Assembly: GCA_047619465.1 (NCBI GenBank)
Contig: JBLHJW010000025.1
Span: forward strand, 1 to 7,832
Source of the DNA: CAYHDV01 sp047619465
Lineage (GTDB): Bacteria; Patescibacteriota; Minisyncoccia; Phycocordibacterales; CSBR16-119
Reading direction: 5' to 3'
DNA length: 7,832 bases
Shown: one piece after another, positions 4,863 through 7,832 of the stretch
Numbering within the stretch: the first letter of the stretch is position 1
How the letters are laid out: every line of letters starts with the position of its first letter
Translations under genes and position numbers: made by a program
The notes under the pieces: model-generated
Seen by the model: the letters and a program-made list of their open reading frames with translations, nothing else
Told to the model about the DNA's origin: nothing
Databases searched by the model: none

Positions 4863-5111
4863 ATGAACTTTGATCCTAGTGAGATTTTCAACACGTTCTT
4901 TGGAAATAGAAATAGAATTATTTTAACCATAACTGGTATGGCCTTGTTTATCTATATCTTTTTTCCAGATGTTGCAAACTTTGTGATAGGGGAAACTACT
5001 CGTTTTTTCAATGGAGTAATACTTCCGATATTCTTGGTTTGTTTCGTTTATTTATATTTTACGAATCAACTTCCTTGGCAAAAAGGAGGAAAGAAAAAGA
5101 AGGAAGGTTAG
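4863..5111 (+). CDS. Small two-helix membrane protein, function unknown
   Basis: An 82-residue protein that I cannot place in a family. Two hydrophobic segments, about 19-34 (IILTITGMALFIYIFF) and 51-67 (VILPIFLVCFVYLYF region), are joined by a short polar loop with PDVANFVIGETTRFF. Basic residues flank the first helix (R16, R18) and form the C-terminal tail (KGGKKKK, 74-80), so the positive-inside rule predicts a hairpin with both ends in the cytoplasm. There is no signal-peptide cleavage site. The coding status is well supported by the near-consensus promoter 24 nt upstream and a strong terminator 25 nt downstream, which make it a monocistronic, probably well expressed gene. Confidence 0.75.
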   Translation: MNFDPSEIFNTFFGNRNRIILTITGMALFIYIFFPDVANFVIGETTRFFNGVILPIFLVCFVYLYFTNQLPWQKGGKKKKEG

Positions 5112-5135
5112 TCTCTTAGAAACGCATTTTGCGAG

Positions 5136-5161
5136 AAACCTACAGTTCTGTAGGTTTTTTT
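5136..5161 (+). terminator. Intrinsic terminator of the small membrane protein gene
   Basis: AAACCTACAG pairs with CTGTAGGTTT (5136-5145 with 5148-5157; the innermost pair probably opens to give a 4-nt loop) and leads into seven Ts (5155-5161). Confidence 0.9.
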
Positions 5162-5178
5162 GTTTACATTGCAAAAGG

Positions 5179-5197
5179 CCTGGCGAGAAGCGCCGGG
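5179..5197. repeat. REP-like palindrome
   Basis: CCTGGCG pairs with CGCCGGG (one G-T wobble) around AGAAG, followed by ATGAC. The GC-rich stem ending in CGGGATGAC resembles the short dispersed intergenic palindromes of many bacteria. Copy number cannot be judged from one window. Confidence 0.4.
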
Positions 5198-5201
5198 ATG
5201 A

Positions 5202-5342
5202 CTACATCATACAAAAATGGCCACTCAAATGATCGGCCATTAAATCTTCTGTGACTTTATGTCCAAAAAAGTTATGTGTAGAAATAATTCTAAATAAAGG
5301 ATTAGCCTTCTCATCCTTTATTGTTGTGTATTTCTTGTTCAT
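5202..5342 (-). CDS. Possible small protein, 46 codons (doubtful)
   Basis: An open frame from ATG (5342) to TAG (5202-5204) encodes 46 residues beginning MNKKYTTIKDEKANP, with four His in the second half (H23, H28, H38, H42) and ending GHFCMM. A minus-strand TATAAA sits 6 nt before the ATG, which would fit the leaderless pattern of other genes here. Against it, the minus-strand hairpin with a T run (5241-5213) lies before the stop codon and would cut the message, and there is no Shine-Dalgarno site. No family is recognised. It may be chance. Confidence 0.2.
   Translation of the reverse strand: MNKKYTTIKDEKANPLFRIISTHNFFGHKVTEDLMADHLSGHFCMM
5213..5241 (-). terminator. Terminator-like hairpin on the minus strand
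   Basis: AATGGCC and GGCCATT (5216-5222 with 5235-5241) form a perfect 7-bp stem with a 12-nt loop. On the minus strand it continues into five Ts (5217-5213). It could be a second stop for rny read-through or end a small RNA started near 5350. Confidence 0.5.
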
Positions 5343-5430
5343 AATTTTTTTATATTAGTCACTATAATTAATGTATTTGTAGACCAGAATAAAAATAATG
5401 CTTGGCAAGTGATCAGTAATTTCAAAGATC

Positions 5431-5459
5431 AAAAAATACTCTACAGGGTAGAGTATTTT
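5431..5459 (-). terminator. Intrinsic terminator of rny
   Basis: A perfect 12-bp stem (5433-5444 with 5448-5459) has a 3-nt loop. On the minus strand it ends in six Ts (5436-5431). It starts 20 nt after the rny stop codon. Confidence 0.9.
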
Positions 5460-5479
5460 AAATTAATTATTAAATTTTG

Positions 5480-7006
5480 CTATCTAGCAAATTCTACAAT
5501 TCTGTTCTCTCGTATGACTACAACCTTAATTTCTCCTGGGTACTTCAGGTCAGCCTCAATTTTCTTTACAATATCTCTGGCAGCTTCTTTAGCTTCAATA
5601 TCTGTCATCTTGCTTGGGGTTACAAAAACTCGTATTTCCCGTCCAGCAGAGAGGGCATAGGCCTTTTCTACACCTTTATATTCTGTGGCTATGGCTTCGA
5701 GCTCGCGGAGCCTCTTTAGATAGTTTTCTACAGAGTCACGTCGCGCTCCAGGACGACCACCAGAGATAGCGTCTGCTGCCTGTACGATATGTGCCTCTAC
5801 TGTTTCATAAGGGTATTCCTCATGGTGACTTTTCATGGCATCTATCACAGACTGTTCTGCACCAAATTTCTGAAGGATTCGTATTCCAATATCTACGTGG
5901 GATCCTTGAACTTCATGGGTAAGAGCTTTTCCTATGTCATGAACAAGTGCTCCAGCTTTTGCCACGGCGACATCTGCTCCAATCTCCTCTGCTATCATTG
6001 CTGATATATGTGCCATCTCCACGGAGTGTTGCAGAACGTTCTGTCCATAGCTTGTTCGGAAGTACAGACGACCAAGTATCGCTACAATTCGAGGGTCAAA
6101 GTTATATATACCAAGCTCGTAAACCGCTTCCTCTCCTTTTTTCTTTATGATGTTGTTTATTTCTTCCTGCGATTTCTTCACAGTCTCTTCAATTTTTGCT
6201 GGTTGTATTCTTCCGTCAGATATTAGGTTCTCTAGTGCCACACGCGCCACCTGTCGTCTTACAGGGTCAAAGGCTGATATAACAACCATTCCTGGTGTGT
6301 CATCGACAATCAGTTCTACTCCAGCGGCCCTTTCAAAAGCTCTGATGTTTCGACCTTCTTTACCGATGATCTTTCCCTTAACCTCGTCAGAAGGAATGAC
6401 TACATTTGTCATCATGAATTCTGAAACATTGGCATTTGCCATTCTTTGAATAGACATAACAAGAATATCTCGCGCTCGTGCATCCAGCTTCTCTTTGTTT
6501 GCGTGCTCTAGTTTCTGAGTTCTTATAAGGAGGTCCTCCTCGTGCTCTTTCTCGACGGATGAAAACAAGTCCTCCAAAGCTTCCTCCTTTGTCTTCTTTG
6601 CTATTTTTGTTAATTGATCTTGCTTCTCTTTTTCCAATGAAACTACCTTTTCTTCTTTTTCATTAAGAAATTCGATTTTCTTCTTTGAATGTTCGTTTTC
6701 ACGATCGAGCTCAATCTGGCGCGCATCAAGCAGGTCCTCTTTTTTTATCAGTCTGTCTTCTGTTTTTTTAGATTCAGCTTCTTTATCTCTTTCCTCCTTT
6801 TTTAGCTCAAGCTCTCTTGTTTCAGCCTTCTTTTTTGATTCATCTAGAATTCTAGACGCTTCTTCTTTTGCTTCTACAATCTTCTGTTTTATCTCAAGCT
6901 CCATTGACCCACGCTTTCCCATTGTCAAAAGCATACGCAAGAAGTATCCACCAACAGTTCCTACCAGGAATGCGGCTGCGAGAAATATCATTATTTTAAT
7001 ACTCAT
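5480..7006 (-). CDS. rny: Ribonuclease Y
   Basis: A membrane-anchored endoribonuclease that starts mRNA decay. It has 508 residues, the usual family length. An N-terminal membrane helix (about 4-28) is followed by a long Lys/Glu-rich coiled coil (about 35-180). The KH RNA-binding domain (about 195-260) contains GKIIGKEGRNIRAFE (211-225). The HD domain has its metal ligands in place: H327 (LQHSVE), H356-D357 (HDIGK), H394-H395 (SHHEE) and D412 (AADAISGG). The C-terminal domain ends at IREN-RIVEFAR, typical of the family. The ATG at 7006 is preceded by AGGTGGG (7025-7019), a Shine-Dalgarno-like site 12 nt upstream, the best in the window. Nothing is missing or odd. It stands alone, divergent from the CNNM gene, with its own terminator. 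Confidence 0.98.
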   Translation of the reverse strand: MSIKIMIFLAAAFLVGTVGGYFLRMLLTMGKRGSMELEIKQKIVEAKEEASRILDESKKKAETRELELKKEERDKEAESKKTEDRLIKKEDLLDARQIELDRENEHSKKKIEFLNEKEEKVVSLEKEKQDQLTKIAKKTKEEALEDLFSSVEKEHEEDLLIRTQKLEHANKEKLDARARDILVMSIQRMANANVSEFMMTNVVIPSDEVKGKIIGKEGRNIRAFERAAGVELIVDDTPGMVVISAFDPVRRQVARVALENLISDGRIQPAKIEETVKKSQEEINNIIKKKGEEAVYELGIYNFDPRIVAILGRLYFRTSYGQNVLQHSVEMAHISAMIAEEIGADVAVAKAGALVHDIGKALTHEVQGSHVDIGIRILQKFGAEQSVIDAMKSHHEEYPYETVEAHIVQAADAISGGRPGARRDSVENYLKRLRELEAIATEYKGVEKAYALSAGREIRVFVTPSKMTDIEAKEAARDIVKKIEADLKYPGEIKVVVIRENRIVEFAR

Positions 7007-7156
7007 AAGTGGTTAATGCCCACCTGAAGATACAGTTGTTTCGTTTCGGTATTCTGCTATATAGAAAAAAGTTTCATTTAGAAAAGGTTTTTTGTATTTA
7101 GTTTGTGTCTGTTCAGTATCTATCAACCGGGACTGTTTAAATCTGGTAACAATTTC

Positions 7157-7165
7157 ATTGTAGCA
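7157..7165 (-). promoter_or_regulatory. Candidate rny promoter, extended -10
   Basis: On the minus strand TGC-TACAAT is an extended -10. Transcription would start near 7150, leaving a leader of about 144 nt before the rny ATG. No clear -35 is seen, and a nearer TATATA (around 7060) could serve instead. Confidence 0.35.
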
Positions 7166-7202
7166 GAATCTATGTTGGGCCGCCAGCAAAGCTTTAAGAG
7201 CG

Positions 7203-7231
7203 TTCACAAAATGCCCCTTGCAGAGTATAAT
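7203..7231 (+). promoter_or_regulatory. CNNM gene promoter, apparently leaderless
   Basis: TTCACA (7203-7208, one base from consensus), a 17-nt spacer and a perfect TATAAT (7226-7231). Seven nt later is the ATG at 7239, so the message would be leaderless. This also decides the start against the in-frame ATG at 7230, which overlaps the -10. Confidence 0.7.
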
Positions 7232-7238
7232 GGTAAAC

Positions 7239-7832
7239 ATGACATATTTAATTGTAATTATACTTATTGCCTTCTCAGCCTTGTTCTCTGGTTTGACTTT
7301 GGGTCTTATGGGGCTAGACGCATTTGAACTCAAGAGAAAGCTAGAGCTTGGTAACAAGGATGCAATTCGAGTTTACCCTATTCGAAAAAGAGGGAACGAG
7401 CTTCTGACCGCTCTTCTTCTGGGTAATGTAGCAGTAAACTCTATTCTAGCCATCTTTCTGGGGGGAATTGCTTCAGGGGTTGTCGCTGGTATTATTGCAA
7501 CAGCACTTATTTTTATTTTTGGAGAAATTATTCCTCAAGCTGTTATCTCACGACATGCCTTATCTTTTGGTTCAAAGGTTGCACCTCTTGTAAAATTAAT
7601 CCTGTTCGTCTTGTACCCCGTAACTAAACCGATATCCTGGATTCTGGATAAGATGCTTGGAGCAGAACTACAGACAGTGTACTCAAAGAAGGAGCTTATG
7701 AAAATAGTTGCTGAACATGAGGATTCTCCAAACTCAACCCTTGACCTAGATGAAGAAAGAATTGTTCACGGGGCACTTTCTTTTTCTGATAAAACAGCTA
7801 ACGATATTATGACTCCAGAGACGGTCGTTTTT
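7239..7832 (+). CDS. CNNM/CorB-type DUF21-CBS membrane protein (5' part; continues past the window)
   Basis: A membrane protein of the CNNM/CorB/HlyC-CorC family, whose members transport or regulate Mg and other divalent cations. 198 codons are present. The DUF21 membrane domain covers about 1-135: FSGLTLGLMGLD (16-27), LLGNVAVNS (60-68), and the hallmark GEIIPQ (95-100, usually GEIIPK). S17, N63 and E96 fall where ion-contacting residues are found in characterised relatives. Helices are about 1-23, 55-73 and 78-97. A linker with SKKELMKIV (149-157) leads to ALSFSDKTANDIMTPETVV (179-197), the start of the CBS pair; the rest is missing. Later parts, such as a CorC-HlyC domain, cannot be judged. 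It diverges from rny across 232 nt, starts right at its predicted transcript start, and has no Shine-Dalgarno site. Confidence 0.92.
   Translation, partial: MTYLIVIILIAFSALFSGLTLGLMGLDAFELKRKLELGNKDAIRVYPIRKRGNELLTALLLGNVAVNSILAIFLGGIASGVVAGIIATALIFIFGEIIPQAVISRHALSFGSKVAPLVKLILFVLYPVTKPISWILDKMLGAELQTVYSKKELMKIVAEHEDSPNSTLDLDEERIVHGALSFSDKTANDIMTPETVVF

Larger units (their letters stand above)
5162..5479. other. Hairpin-dense intergenic region between two transcription units
   Basis: This 318-nt stretch separates convergent units (4863-5111 plus, rny minus). It contains a REP-like palindrome (5179-5197), a minus-strand terminator-like hairpin (5213-5241), a perfect 10-bp stem AATAAAGGAT/ATCCTTTATT (5293-5302 with 5313-5322, loop 10 nt), and the rny terminator (5431-5459). 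A minus-strand ORF of 46 codons is the only candidate gene. No promoter is strong; TATAGT and TATAAA motifs near 5350-5370 on the minus strand are possible -10 sites. Confidence 0.5.

Noticed and set aside
5409..6449. Several plus-strand ORFs of 67-100 codons
   Set aside because: All are antisense to rny, with compositions expected from shadow frames of a conserved gene.
7103..7327. A 74-codon plus-strand ORF
   Set aside because: It runs through the CNNM promoter and first codons in another frame.
7013..7357. A 114-codon minus-strand ORF ending 6 nt before rny
   Set aside because: It overlaps the first 119 nt of the well-supported CNNM gene and both promoters. The later part has a faint bS21-like RFK...YxKP pattern, but no good start or Shine-Dalgarno site supports it.

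Overview
The window is AT-rich, gene-dense bacterial DNA. Its compact single-gene units, short intergenic hairpin terminators, near absence of strong Shine-Dalgarno sites, and promoters that place the transcript start at or just before the start codon suggest a small-genome lineage. My best guess is Patescibacteria (CPR), Parcubacteria-like. This is inference: no rRNA or ribosomal protein marker lies here.

Left part (1-2494) is an isoprenoid/carotenoid locus. On the minus strand, phytoene synthase (crtB, 567-1469) is followed after 4 nt by a UbiA-family prenyltransferase of the lycopene elongase type (1-562, cut by the window edge). A trans-polyprenyl diphosphate synthase (1490-2494) is divergent from crtB across a 20-nt spacer, and the two promoters overlap. 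Together they would make GGPP, condense it to C40 phytoene, and (after desaturation by an enzyme not in the window) add C5 units to give a C50-type carotenoid.

Middle part (2622-5111) holds small independent units: a release-factor-like 'host attachment' (baeRF-type) protein from an apparently leaderless promoter; a minus-strand tRNA-Gly(UCC) flanked by a hairpin-rich stretch carrying a 15-nt copy of the tRNA 3' end; an HU-family DNA-binding protein on the minus strand; an unrecognised His/Cys-containing 136-residue protein diverging from HU; and an 82-residue two-helix membrane protein behind a near-consensus sigma70 promoter. Most units end in an intrinsic terminator.

Right part (5162-7832) has a 318-nt hairpin-dense gap (REP-like palindrome, two more stem-loops, possible 46-codon ORF), ribonuclease Y (rny, minus) with its own terminator, and a divergent DUF21/CBS (CNNM/CorB-type) membrane transporter that starts at 7239, apparently leaderless, and runs off the end.

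The most interesting points are the carotenoid cassette with lycopene elongase in a seemingly minimal genome, the synthase with Gln in place of a diphosphate-binding Lys, the interlocked divergent promoters, and the duplicated tRNA 3' end that may mark an old integration event.
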